From Azospirillum sp. TSO22-1 (GTDB lineage Bacteria; Pseudomonadota; Alphaproteobacteria; Azospirillales; Azospirillaceae): a stretch of DNA of 61,673 bases. The translations under genes were made by a program, and so were the position numbers. Shown here piece by piece: positions 54,116 to 61,673 of the stretch. The stretch spans positions 1-61,673 of the forward strand of contig NZ_LGQZ01000037.1 in assembly GCF_003116015.1 (NCBI RefSeq), written 5' to 3'. Each line of letters starts with the position of its first letter. The stretch's first letter is position 1. The notes below the pieces were generated by a model, which saw only the letters and a list, made by a program, of their open reading frames with translations, was not told the DNA's origin and ran no database searches.

Positions 54116-54736
54116 ATGCTGACCGTCGTCACCCCGGCCGCGAGCCAACAGCTTACGACCCTGACCGCCGTCAAGACGGAGCTGAAGCTTTCCGGCACGA
54201 CTGACGACGGCTGGCTGGGCGAAGTCATCGACCGTGCCAGCGCGGCGGTGCGGAACCACTGCAACCGCATCTTCGCGCTGGAGACGGTCCGGGAGACCTT
54301 CAGGCTGTGCACCCCCACTGATAGCCTGATCCTGACCCGTTGGCCGGTGGTGTCCATCGTCTCCGTCACGGAGTCGGGCACCACCGTTGCCACCAGCGGC
54401 TATGAGGTGGAGGCCGATACCGGCATCCTCTACCGCCTCACCACGTCTGACCGGCGCCGCTGCTGGGCCTCCCCCAAGATCGTTGTGGAGTATCAGGCCG
54501 GCTACACCCTGCCCGGCACCACGGGAGCCACGTTGCCCGACGACGTGGAGCGGGCAACCATGATGCTGGTCAAGGCTGAGTGGTACGCCCGCACCCGTGA
54601 CCCGCTGGTGAAGGCGGAGAACGTGGACAGCGTGTTGGAAACCACGTTCTGGGTTGGCGGGTTCGGGACCGGTGCCACTCTGCCCCCCGACGTGGTGGCG
54701 CTGCTGTCGCCGCACCGTCAGCCGGTGGTGGGGTAG
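54116..54736 (+). CDS. Head-tail connector protein (HK97 gp6-like)
   Basis: The 206-residue product has N-terminal helices with LTAVKTELKLSGTTDDGWLGEVIDRASAAVRNHCNR, the typical opening of gp6/gp15-like adaptors, then strands RWPVVSIVSVTESGT and a C-terminal helix ATMMLVKAEWYARTRDP. These proteins form a ring below the portal to which the tail joins. Ten bases after the previous gene. Confidence 0.85.
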   Translation: MLTVVTPAASQQLTTLTAVKTELKLSGTTDDGWLGEVIDRASAAVRNHCNRIFALETVRETFRLCTPTDSLILTRWPVVSIVSVTESGTTVATSGYEVEADTGILYRLTTSDRRRCWASPKIVVEYQAGYTLPGTTGATLPDDVERATMMLVKAEWYARTRDPLVKAENVDSVLETTFWVGGFGTGATLPPDVVALLSPHRQPVVG

Positions 54737-54739
54737 ACC

Positions 54740-55057
54740 ATGGCCGGCGAAGTCCAAGCCCTGGACCGGGCGCTAGAGCGTGCAGGCGAAGACGTGAAGG
54801 TGCGCCGCACCGGCTCGCCTGACGTGACCTGCAAGGCCATGGTGCGCGCACTGAGCGGGCAGGAGATCCGCGCCGGTTCGTCCAGCACTCAGTTGACCGG
54901 CCGCGCCATCCTGTCGCCTACCGGGCTCGCCTCGCTGCTGCCGCTGCGCTCCGGTGACAAGCTGGTCAGAGGCGGACAGGAACGGGTGATCGGCTGGGTA
55001 GACAACAAGATGCTGGGCGCCGCGTACGTCCGCATCACCGTAGATTTCCAGGGGTGA
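54740..55057 (+). CDS. Probable head closure / head-tail joining protein
   Basis: The 105-residue, mainly beta product has V.VRRTGSPDVTCKAMVRAL and a LT.RAIL.PTGLA.LLPLRSGDKLV.GG..R.I.WVD..M.G..YV.I.VDFQG pattern of the small head-completion proteins that follow gp6-like connectors. Starts 3 bases after the connector stop. The assignment rests largely on order and size. Confidence 0.65.
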   Translation: MAGEVQALDRALERAGEDVKVRRTGSPDVTCKAMVRALSGQEIRAGSSSTQLTGRAILSPTGLASLLPLRSGDKLVRGGQERVIGWVDNKMLGAAYVRITVDFQG

Positions 55058-55064
55058 GGCTGCC

Positions 55065-55505
55065 ATGCCCTACGCCCCGCACAAGCACTGCCACCAACCC
55101 GGACACCCGGCCTACACCGGCAAGCGCTGCCCTGAGTGCCGACGCGAGTACGACCGCCGCCGCGGTGGTGCCCGCGAGCGCGGCTATGGGACGCGGTGGG
55201 AGGAAGAGAGCAAGGCGTTCCTTGCCCGCCCTGAGAACCGCCTGTGCGCCTGTGGCTGCGGCCAGCGTGCCGACGTGGTTGACCACCGGGAGCCGCACAA
55301 GGGCGACCAACGCCTGTTCTGGGACCGCTCCAACTGGAGGCCGATGAACCACCGCTGCCACAACCGCAAGAGCATGGGGCAGGACCGGGGAGCATGGCAG
55401 CCGGGCACCACCTCCCCCCCGGTCTCGGAATTTGACGCTAAGGGGGTTCGGACCGGTGGGGAGTCTTGCGCGCAACACCCTGGAAAATGGGACTTTCTAC
55501 GATGA
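55065..55505 (+). CDS. HNH endonuclease
   Basis: The 146-residue product has an N-terminal zinc-binding pair CPECRREYDRRR, then a CACGCG knuckle and the HNH core with His74 (VVDHREPHKGD), Asn90 (RSNWRPMNH) and His99 (CHNRKS). HNH proteins next to terminase genes (for example in HK97 and related phages and in capsid-forming islands) help specific cutting of packaged DNA. The stop overlaps the small terminase start (ATGA). Confidence 0.9.
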   Translation: MPYAPHKHCHQPGHPAYTGKRCPECRREYDRRRGGARERGYGTRWEEESKAFLARPENRLCACGCGQRADVVDHREPHKGDQRLFWDRSNWRPMNHRCHNRKSMGQDRGAWQPGTTSPPVSEFDAKGVRTGGESCAQHPGKWDFLR

Positions 55506-55906
55506 AGGGCCGTAAATCCCCCGCCTCCGAGGCCACCAACCCGCCGAAGCGCTGCCCGTCGCCGCCGTCCTGGCTGGCGCCGCACGCCAAGAAGGAGTGG
55601 AAGCGCGCGGCGGCCGAGCTGCACGAGCGGAAGCTGTTGGCGCCCGACACCATGGCGACCCTGGAGAGCTATTGCATCGCTGTCGGACAGGTCCGCGAGT
55701 TCGAAGAGACCATGACGGCCGAGGGTCGCACCGTCTCGACCGAGAACGGGCCGAAGCCGCACCCGGCTTTCAGGATGCAGGGGAACGCGATGCGCGAGGC
55801 CCGGCTACTCGCTGCGGAACTCGGGCTGACCCCGCACCGCCGGGGGCTGAAGGGTGGCACGGACGAGGACGAGGGTGATGGCTGGTCTGCCGATCTTCTC
55901 CCCTGA
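55502..55906 (+). CDS. Phage terminase small subunit, P27-like
   Basis: The 134-residue product has a basic N-terminus (MKGRKSPASEAT), P.PPSWLAPHAKKEWKRAAAELHERKLLAPDTMATLESYC, and R.VSTENG...HP..RM....REAR.LAAELGLTP.RR. This is the P27/HK97 gp1-type small terminase, which recognises the packaging site. It overlaps the HNH gene (4 bases) and the large terminase gene (29 bases). Confidence 0.9.
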   Translation: MKGRKSPASEATNPPKRCPSPPSWLAPHAKKEWKRAAAELHERKLLAPDTMATLESYCIAVGQVREFEETMTAEGRTVSTENGPKPHPAFRMQGNAMREARLLAAELGLTPHRRGLKGGTDEDEGDGWSADLLP

Positions 55907-57494
55907 CCCGACCCGCTACCCGGACCCGACCGGCCGCGCTGATCGCATGAGCCGGTTCGTGCGCAAGCTCACCCTGTGGGAAGGCAAGAGCGCGGGCGGC
56001 CCCTTCGTGCTGAACCCGTTCCAAGAGGCCATCATCCGCCGGATCTACGGGCCGGCCACGGAGAGCGGGCGCCGGCTGGTGCGGCTGGCCTGCATCTGGA
56101 TACCCCGCGGCAACGCCAAGACGACGCTCGCCTCCGCGCTGGCGCTGGGGCACTTCATGGGACCGGAGAGCGAGGCCGGCGGACAGGTCATCCAGGCGGC
56201 GGCCGACCGGGAGAACGCCGGCATCGCCTTCAAGCACTCGCACGAGATGGTGAAGCAGGACAAGGCCCTGTTGAGCCGGGTGCGACCGCTGGAAAGCCGC
56301 AAGAAGCTGACCCACAAGAAGACCGCTTCCGAGCTGAAGGCCATTTCGTCGGAAGCCTACTCGAAGCACGGCATGAACGCTTCGTTCTTCCTGGCGGACG
56401 AGGTGCACGCATGGCCGGCGGTGGAAGGCCGCAAGCTGTTCGGCGTGGTGCGCGACTCCATGGTGAAGCGCGACGAGCCGTTGACCGTCGTTATCAGCAC
56501 CGCGGGCGAAGGGCAGGGCGGCCTTGCTCATGACCTGTGGCAGTACAGCCTTGCGGTGGCGCGCGGCGAGGTGGAAGACCCGACCTTTGCCCCCATCATC
56601 TTCGCCGCCGACCCTGAAGCCGACTGGCAGGACGAACAGGAATGGTTCGCGGCCAACCCGGCTATCGAGGCGGGGTTCCTGTCGCTGGAGGAACTGCGGA
56701 TCAAGGCCCGGCGGATCGAGCACTTCCCCGCCGACCTCGCCGACTTCAAGCGGTTCCACCTGAACATCTGGCAAGAGGGAGTTGCCAACCCCTGGCTTGA
56801 ACTGACGATCTACGACAAGGCCGAGCCGATGACGCCGCCGGCCGAACTGGAGGGCCGCGCGTGCTGGGTGGGTATCGACCTGTCCAGCGTGGAAGACCTG
56901 ACCGCGGTGGTAGCGGTGTTCCCCTCTGGCGAGGACGGCAACCGCAGCTATGACGTGGTGCCGATGTTCTTCCTCCCCTCCGCCTCGCTGGCGCGGAAGG
57001 CCGAGAAGGACAAGGCCGATTACGTCCGTTGGCAGCGTGACGGACAGTTGACCGTCACCGAGGGGAACCGCGTTGATCACAGCGCGGTCATCGCCTACGC
57101 CGTAGACCTGGCTAAGCGGTACGACGTGCAGGAGGTGGCGATTGACCGCTGGAACAGCACCGCCGTCACCACCGCCTTGCAGAAAGAGCACCTGACCGTT
57201 GCCGAGTTCGGGCAGGGCTTCGCCAGCATGGCGGCCCCGGTCAAGGAACTGAAGCGGGCCATCCTGGGCGGGCAGTTCCGCCACGGCGGGAACCCGGTGC
57301 TGCGCATGTGCTTCGGCAACATCAGGGCCGTCCGGGACGACGCCGAGAACGAGAAATTCAGCAAGGACAAATCGACCGGCCGCATCGACGGCGCGGTTGC
57401 GGCCGCAATGGCTGTCGGGCGCGTCCTGACCGGCGACACCGGCCCGAGCATCTACGAAACCGACGCCCGCCGGGACGGGCTCCTTATGGTGTGA
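55878..57494 (+). CDS. Phage terminase large subunit (HK97 gp2-like)
   Basis: The 538-residue product has ATPase Walker A IPRGNAKTT (75-83, Lys81), Walker B FFLADEVHAW (Asp174, Glu175), then the nuclease with Asp333 in WVGIDLSS, a second Asp in EVAIDRWN and a third in GRIDGAVAAAMA. It pumps and cuts DNA at the portal. All catalytic residues are kept. ATG at 55878 is inside the small subunit gene. Its place at the end of the head module is unlike HK97. Confidence 0.94.
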   Translation: MAGLPIFSPDPTRYPDPTGRADRMSRFVRKLTLWEGKSAGGPFVLNPFQEAIIRRIYGPATESGRRLVRLACIWIPRGNAKTTLASALALGHFMGPESEAGGQVIQAAADRENAGIAFKHSHEMVKQDKALLSRVRPLESRKKLTHKKTASELKAISSEAYSKHGMNASFFLADEVHAWPAVEGRKLFGVVRDSMVKRDEPLTVVISTAGEGQGGLAHDLWQYSLAVARGEVEDPTFAPIIFAADPEADWQDEQEWFAANPAIEAGFLSLEELRIKARRIEHFPADLADFKRFHLNIWQEGVANPWLELTIYDKAEPMTPPAELEGRACWVGIDLSSVEDLTAVVAVFPSGEDGNRSYDVVPMFFLPSASLARKAEKDKADYVRWQRDGQLTVTEGNRVDHSAVIAYAVDLAKRYDVQEVAIDRWNSTAVTTALQKEHLTVAEFGQGFASMAAPVKELKRAILGGQFRHGGNPVLRMCFGNIRAVRDDAENEKFSKDKSTGRIDGAVAAAMAVGRVLTGDTGPSIYETDARRDGLLMV

Positions 57495-57503
57495 GGTAGG
57501 GAC

Positions 57504-59843
57504 ATGGCGCAGACAGAACGCATCGTCACGGAAATCTGGATCGAGTCGAAAGGCGCCGTGGAGGGAGCCAACAAGGCCGCCGCCGCGCTGGACCTGATCG
57601 CCAAGCAGGCCGAGCGCGCCGCCGCCTCCATGGCGAAGGTGGATGCGTCCATGGCGGGCAAGGGCGCTGGGGCTTACACCGGCCTGACCGACGCCGCCGC
57701 ACAGTCCATGGAGAAGATGAACGCCGTCATGGCCGAGCAAACCAAGATGCTCGACCTGATGCGCCGCGGGATGGTTACGACCGACGAGGCCATGGTGCGG
57801 CTGGCCGCCAACAGCAACAGCTCCGGCCGCGAGCTGGTGGCGATGAACAGCGGCGCCGCTGGCCTGACCGACCGCATGAGCCGCCTGTCCGACGCCACCC
57901 GCGCCGCCACCGGGCGCATGGGCGAGCTGTGGGACGCCGGCCGGAAGGTCAACGACGTGCTGCGCCTCTCCTGGGGCGTGCGGACGGCAGAAGACGCCCT
58001 TGTCGGCATCGGGCACGCGGCGGCCGGCACCGTCTCGGAGATGGACAAGGTTGTTGAGCACGCGCTGTTGATGAAAGCCGCCTTCAGTGGGTTGCGCTCC
58101 GTCGGACTGGCCGTGCCCGGCCTGCAAGAGATCATCGTGGCCGCCACCGCGGTCAACAAGCTGACCGGGATCGTCTCCGACTCCATCCAGGCGAACGACG
58201 ACTACGCGGCCAGTCACCTACGGATCAAGAAGGCGCTGGAGGACGCGAACAGCGCGTCGGGCCTGACCGCGACGGGTATCCAGAACGCCGCGCGCATGGC
58301 CGAGCAGAGCGGCCAACGGATGCGCGGCGAGTACGAGGCCGCCGCCGAGGCGCTGGTGAAGTTCCGATCCGTCAGCGCCGACAACATCGGGGCGTTCCTC
58401 CGCGCGTCCGAGGATCTGGCGAACCGGCTGGGCGTGTCGCTGCCCGAGGCCGCCCGCAAGCTCGGGCAATGGGTGGACGAAGGCAGCAAGTCCTTTGCCG
58501 GCATGGCCGAGGCCGGAATTCACCTGGGCTATGCGGTGGAACAGCAGGCGGCAGCCTTCGAGAAGGCCGGCAACACCTGGGGCGCCTCCAACACGGTGCT
58601 GGACAGCCTGACCGGCACGCTGGCGACCAGCCGGAAGGAAGCGGACGAGAGCGCGGCCAGCGTGCACCGCTACAACGTCGCCTGGAACGACATGATCGAG
58701 GGTGTGGGCGCGAAGATCGGCCCGTTCGTCGCGCAACTGCGGAGCGCCTGGGCGTTCATCACAGCGCCGATGGACTGGCCGCGCGACATCGCTACCAGCT
58801 TCATGGAGAACCTGACCGACAGCATGGGCACGCGCCCGCTGCAACAGCAGCTCCAGCGCGACAACAAGCTTCTGCAGGATGCGCAGGCCGAGCGGGACAG
58901 GATCATCCAGACCGGCGGGGAAAGCGCGTTCCTGGCCCTTCAGAACGTCGAGAACCGCATCGCCGTCCTTGAAGGGAAGATCATCCGGGACAAGCAGGGC
59001 CTTGCGGCGCTGGGCATCGACCCCGACCAAGTGCAGGCGGACGGCCGGAAGGTGCAGGCCACGATTGACGGCAACGCCCGCGCCTTCGACCAACTCCGCG
59101 CCGGCATCGACGCCGGGCTGAACGGCGCCATCAAGCCCGACCTTGAGCAGCGCATCAAGGGCATCAACAGCGAGTTCCTGAAGACCCGCGACGCGCTGGA
59201 CGCCATCCGCAACCCGGACGGCTCCAACGACCTCAAGATTGACATGGCGATTGAGGACGCCATGCGCCTGCGGGATGCGCAGATCGCGGCAGCCAAGGAG
59301 ATGACCAAGGGCACGGAGGCCGGCGACGACTTCACGAAGATGCTGGAAGGCGTCTCCGAGATGGGCCGGCAGATCGAGAAACAGAAGCTCGACAAGTCGT
59401 TCGCCCTGTTCACCAGCACCGTTCAGCAGGGGTTGACCCCGGCGGAGAAGTACCGCCTTCAGGTGGAGGCGACCAACGACGCGCTGGAGCGCCTTCGCGC
59501 CAGCGGGTTCGAGCCGACGCAACAAGAAATCGAAGCGATCAATCGCGCTCTCATGCAGGCGAACCCGGCTTGGCAGGAAGCGCAGAAGGCCGCCGAGGAA
59601 TACCGCAAGGAACTCGACCGTGTGCAGAAGCATACGGAAGACCGCCTTGTGAAATTCGCTGAGAAGTCGATTTTCGACACGCTGAGCGGCAAGGCCAAGA
59701 ACTTCTGGGAGAGCTTCAAGGAGTTCGGTCTACACGCCATGGCGCAGCTTGCCGCTGAATACGCCGTGCGCCCCTTCATTCACCAGATCGGAACGCCAGT
59801 GGTGGGTGATACGCCCACGCTGTTCGAAGGAGTAACCGCATGA
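57504..59843 (+). CDS. Tail tape-measure-like protein
   Basis: The 779-residue product is helical and Ala-rich, with an N-terminal coiled coil and hydrophobic segments near 190-225. A middle region (about 235-410) is similar in style to lambda-type tape measure domains: ALEDANSASGLTATGIQNAA, LVKFRSVSADNIGAFLRASEDLA and LGVSLPEAARKLGQWVDEG. The C-terminal FWESFKEFGLHAMAQLAAEYAVRPFI is common at tape-measure ends. Such proteins set tail length. It follows terL by 9 bases with no tail tube or chaperone genes between, which is unusual. Confidence 0.75.
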   Translation: MAQTERIVTEIWIESKGAVEGANKAAAALDLIAKQAERAAASMAKVDASMAGKGAGAYTGLTDAAAQSMEKMNAVMAEQTKMLDLMRRGMVTTDEAMVRLAANSNSSGRELVAMNSGAAGLTDRMSRLSDATRAATGRMGELWDAGRKVNDVLRLSWGVRTAEDALVGIGHAAAGTVSEMDKVVEHALLMKAAFSGLRSVGLAVPGLQEIIVAATAVNKLTGIVSDSIQANDDYAASHLRIKKALEDANSASGLTATGIQNAARMAEQSGQRMRGEYEAAAEALVKFRSVSADNIGAFLRASEDLANRLGVSLPEAARKLGQWVDEGSKSFAGMAEAGIHLGYAVEQQAAAFEKAGNTWGASNTVLDSLTGTLATSRKEADESAASVHRYNVAWNDMIEGVGAKIGPFVAQLRSAWAFITAPMDWPRDIATSFMENLTDSMGTRPLQQQLQRDNKLLQDAQAERDRIIQTGGESAFLALQNVENRIAVLEGKIIRDKQGLAALGIDPDQVQADGRKVQATIDGNARAFDQLRAGIDAGLNGAIKPDLEQRIKGINSEFLKTRDALDAIRNPDGSNDLKIDMAIEDAMRLRDAQIAAAKEMTKGTEAGDDFTKMLEGVSEMGRQIEKQKLDKSFALFTSTVQQGLTPAEKYRLQVEATNDALERLRASGFEPTQQEIEAINRALMQANPAWQEAQKAAEEYRKELDRVQKHTEDRLVKFAEKSIFDTLSGKAKNFWESFKEFGLHAMAQLAAEYAVRPFIHQIGTPVVGDTPTLFEGVTA

Positions 59844-60583
59844 GTATGTGGATAGCCCACTTCCAAGACAAAGTGGCGCATGTGGTGGTGGACACCGTGG
59901 GTTCGGTTCAGGCCGGACCCACGGAGTTCGTCCCGAGTAACTACACGGCGAAGTTCGCAGTAGTGCCGCACCTGAATTGTGTTGTCACCGGCCGCGGTGA
60001 CGCGCACTTCAGCGCGCTTGTTCACCAGATGTTGAACAGGGCGCCATTCTTCGAGTTTGACGACCTCACGCCCAACCTGAATGCCGTTCTTGTCCAGGCG
60101 GAATGGCTGCACCAGAAGCAGGCCAGCGCGGGAGTTGCCCCGCCGGTCACCAGCAAGCAGGAGATGCTTTTCGTCGGCTACTCCAAGGCTCGGAAGCGCC
60201 CTGAGCTGTGGGGCGCCATGTGGACGGCCGAGGAGACCTATCGGTGCGTCGGCCCGGCCTACGAAGGGACGTGGCTCGGGCCTGACATCCCCGAGAGCAA
60301 GGGGCGGGTGTGGAAGCAGCGTTTCCGCAATCCCGACGTGGACCTTCTGAAGCTGGCGCAACGGCAGCTCGCCGAGGGGCTGGAGATTGACGAGAAGGTC
60401 AACGGCGCTGTCGGCGGTGCCATCATCATGGCGACCGTGACCGCCTCTGGTGTCCAGACGAAGAGGCTGGGCTACCACACGAACCATTCCGATCTGGTGC
60501 GGCGGATCAAGGAGGGCGACGTGTCGCAGACCTTCGACCGCATCCGGGAAGCCGTAAACTTTGCCGCAGGAGGCATGCAATGA
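59840..60583 (+). CDS. Unknown element protein, possibly Ntn-hydrolase (proteasome-like) fold
   Basis: The product has 247 residues. The strand pattern AHVVVDTVGSV...(F)AVVPHLNCVVTGRGDAHFSALVHQM, then LFVGYS......LWGAMWT, LLKLAQRQLA.......GAVGGAIIMATVTASGVQTKRL recalls the strand-strand-helix-helix order of proteasome/HslV-type proteins, but no N-terminal Thr/Ser/Cys nucleophile is evident. I cannot name a family. The start overlaps the tape-measure stop by four bases. Confidence 0.6.
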   Translation: MSMWIAHFQDKVAHVVVDTVGSVQAGPTEFVPSNYTAKFAVVPHLNCVVTGRGDAHFSALVHQMLNRAPFFEFDDLTPNLNAVLVQAEWLHQKQASAGVAPPVTSKQEMLFVGYSKARKRPELWGAMWTAEETYRCVGPAYEGTWLGPDIPESKGRVWKQRFRNPDVDLLKLAQRQLAEGLEIDEKVNGAVGGAIIMATVTASGVQTKRLGYHTNHSDLVRRIKEGDVSQTFDRIREAVNFAAGGMQ

Positions 60584-61053
60584 CGACTGAAACGACCCTG
60601 GCCCAACTCGCCCCGGCCACCACTTCCGCTGCGCAGGGCAGCGAAGATCCCGCCGCCAACTATCGGGCCGTGAAGAAGACGATGGTGGAAGGCCGGCGCG
60701 CTTCGGCGAAGGAATTCCGGCAGGCGGCCGAGGCGGTGCGGATGATCGCCACGCATCAGGCCAACGTGGTGAACCACGCCGCCGGGTTGCAGCCGGTCAA
60801 CATGGTGATGGACCCCAAGGCCCAACTGGACCTGTTGCGCGCCACCGCCGCCGCCGCGCTGAACGCCTCGACGCACGCCGCGCAACTGGCTGACCAGCTT
60901 GCCGCCGCGTTCGATATGCTGGCGAGCGAGATGGAGCAGCACACCGCCGTTGTGCTGGAACTGGCGCAACTGAAGCTGGCCGCCGGGCACAAGGCGCCCC
61001 CGCCCCCGCACCAGAAGACGCGCCGGCTCCGTCGTAGCAGCGTGTTGAACTGA
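60580..61053 (+). CDS. Unknown helical element protein
   Basis: The 157-residue product is Ala-rich and helical throughout (NYRAVKKTMVEGRRASAKEFRQAAEAVRMIA, then LLRATAAAALNASTHAAQLADQLAAAFDMLASEMEQHT), with a Pro/Arg-rich basic C-terminus. It overlaps the previous gene by four bases (ATGA). No family or activity recognised; helical proteins here in phage maps are often structural. Confidence 0.6.
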   Translation: MTTETTLAQLAPATTSAAQGSEDPAANYRAVKKTMVEGRRASAKEFRQAAEAVRMIATHQANVVNHAAGLQPVNMVMDPKAQLDLLRATAAAALNASTHAAQLADQLAAAFDMLASEMEQHTAVVLELAQLKLAAGHKAPPPPHQKTRRLRRSSVLN

Positions 61054-61063
61054 GGGCGCCGCC

Positions 61064-61234
61064 ATGCTGATCGACACCGACTCGCCGGACCTCCTCCCGA
61101 TGGAGCGCGCCATGCTGCGGCCTATTGCCGAGCGCCTGGAGGCCACCGCCCGCGTGCGTTGCATGGGGGAGTCCAGCGCAGCCTACGGGGCCATGGGCGC
61201 CCCGTGGAAGGGGCAAGACGAGACGGAAAGATAG
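61064..61234 (+). CDS. Small element protein of unknown function
   Basis: The 56-residue product begins MLIDTDSPDLLPMERAMLRPIAERLEATARV and is mainly helical. It starts 10 bases after the previous stop and is the last gene that reads as part of the element's rightward transcript; hairpins follow. No motif recognised, and being short it could be non-coding. Confidence 0.5.
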   Translation: MLIDTDSPDLLPMERAMLRPIAERLEATARVRCMGESSAAYGAMGAPWKGQDETER

Positions 61235-61256
61235 ACGGGATCCCTTCCGCGCGGGG

Positions 61257-61285
61257 CGGGTGTGTCCTGGCCTTCAGCACACCCG
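61257..61285 (+). terminator. Hairpin after the last element gene
   Basis: Perfect 8-bp arms CGGGTGTG (61257-61264) and CACACCCG (61278-61285) with a 13-base loop lie 22 bases past the last stop of the element's operon. No T run follows; probable RNA 3' hairpin. Confidence 0.4.
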
Positions 61286-61398
61286 ATGGCGCGGGGCGGC
61301 TTTAGTCGGTGAGTGGCCGCTCTTCAGAAACCAACCCCGACAGCCGGCGGCGGGTTACCTTTCACCGCGCGGCCGGTGTTCAGAGGAGTGGACGGCGG

Positions 61399-61426
61399 AG
61401 GGGCCATCGGGATGATGGCCCCTTTG
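61399..61426 (+). terminator. Intrinsic terminator near the right end of the contig
   Basis: A perfect 10-bp stem AGGGGCCATC (61399-61408) / GATGGCCCCT (61414-61423) with a 5-base loop is followed by TTT GTC. It suits the end of the rightward late operon, with the minus-strand small gene beyond it. Confidence 0.7.
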
Positions 61427-61440
61427 TCATGCGCAGACCA

Positions 61441-61644
61441 TTACCCGTAATAATACGCCGGCTTGCCGTTCAATGTGTAAAACCATCCGTCTTGAATATA
61501 GTATTGAGGGTTTCCGCCGTTCATCGGATAAACATAGTTATCTTGCACCCAATATTCACATTTTCCATTCTGGGTGTATATATGTTTATCTTGTTGGTAA
61601 TAGGCCGCCTTCCCAGCAGGCGTGAATATCCACTTGTCAGCCAT
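61441..61644 (-). CDS. Small four-repeat protein (4-fold beta flower type)
   Basis: The 67-residue product is built of four similar units of about 16 residues, each with a D/K-x-aromatic-(I/F/V)-Y/F-x...G..YY pattern (DKWIFTPAGKAAYYQQ, DKHIYTQNGKCEYWVQ and so on). This matches what I know as the 4-fold beta flower group, small proteins in which four beta hairpins close into a ring; no function is known. The DNA is much AT-richer than the host. Its neighbours beyond are lost at the contig end, so it may be element cargo or a flanking gene. Confidence 0.6.
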   Translation of the reverse strand: MADKWIFTPAGKAAYYQQDKHIYTQNGKCEYWVQDNYVYPMNGGNPQYYIQDGWFYTLNGKPAYYYG

Positions 61645-61673
61645 GACATCCTCAAAATCTGAGGGGGGGGGGG

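Noticed and set aside
55770..58217. Long open frame antisense to terminase and tape-measure genes
   Set aside because: Spans two well-supported genes in the opposite strand and has shadow-type composition.

Overview
The window looks like one complete assembly contig (61,673 bases that begin in a C run and end in a G run) from a high-GC alphaproteobacterium. Its gene content points to the Rhodospirillales, most likely Azospirillum or a close relative: a divK-pleD pair, EipB/DUF1849, DUF3126, DUF2066, aa3-type COX subunit IV, Bpt, an ExoD-family protein, and aspS without a neighbouring asnS. That placement is an inference from families and gene order, because there is no rRNA gene here. I found no rRNA, tRNA or CRISPR array. 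The longest stretch without a gene is under 300 bases.

Bases 1-45.9 kb are ordinary chromosome. In order they carry: small conserved proteins and an FtsH-type protease; the divK-pleD cell-cycle/c-di-GMP operon facing a rhomboid protease; a second GGDEF protein; a 2-hydroxyacid dehydrogenase; EipB; aspS divergent from rnd; a degenerate EAL-like protein behind a tandem CtrA-type site; GNAT; a ppk-ppx polyphosphate operon; sixA and a CYTH-CHAD triphosphatase (further phosphate/phosphohistidine functions); an acetyltransferase; an overlapping pgsA / AI-2E permease / hda operon; DUF2066 divergent from purM-purN; a low-GC lipoprotein gene that looks foreign; ndk; an ABC-F/ExoD operon; a phospholipid methyltransferase; an SDR; yicC-gmk; an ATP-grasp / alpha-E / bpt operon; motB with a CtrA-type box; a flavin reductase; a penicillin-acylase / threonine-dehydratase pair; and small stress/housekeeping proteins. 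Several convergent gene ends hold long paired palindromes of REP/REPIN type.

From 46.1 kb to the right end lies an integrated phage-related element. It has an outward-facing tyrosine integrase, a divergent MerR-like regulator with two strong dyads between them, a small helix-turn-helix protein, and a replication-type protein whose own gene contains four 16-bp dyad iterons (a lambda-O-like origin). A few unknown small genes follow, then an HK97-type head module in the order portal, protease, capsid, connectors, HNH, small terminase, large terminase. A tape-measure-like gene and three small unknown genes follow, then a terminator-like hairpin.

No tail tube, tail chaperone, baseplate, fibre, lysis or DNA polymerase gene is visible. 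The order with terminase last and the missing tail and lysis genes resemble capsid-forming phage-inducible chromosomal islands, satellites that make their own heads and borrow helper tails. An embedded tape-measure gene would be unusual for one. This is the best candidate here for an undescribed system, but the contig ends about 0.4 kb after the last element gene, so a normal prophage cut by the assembly is not excluded.
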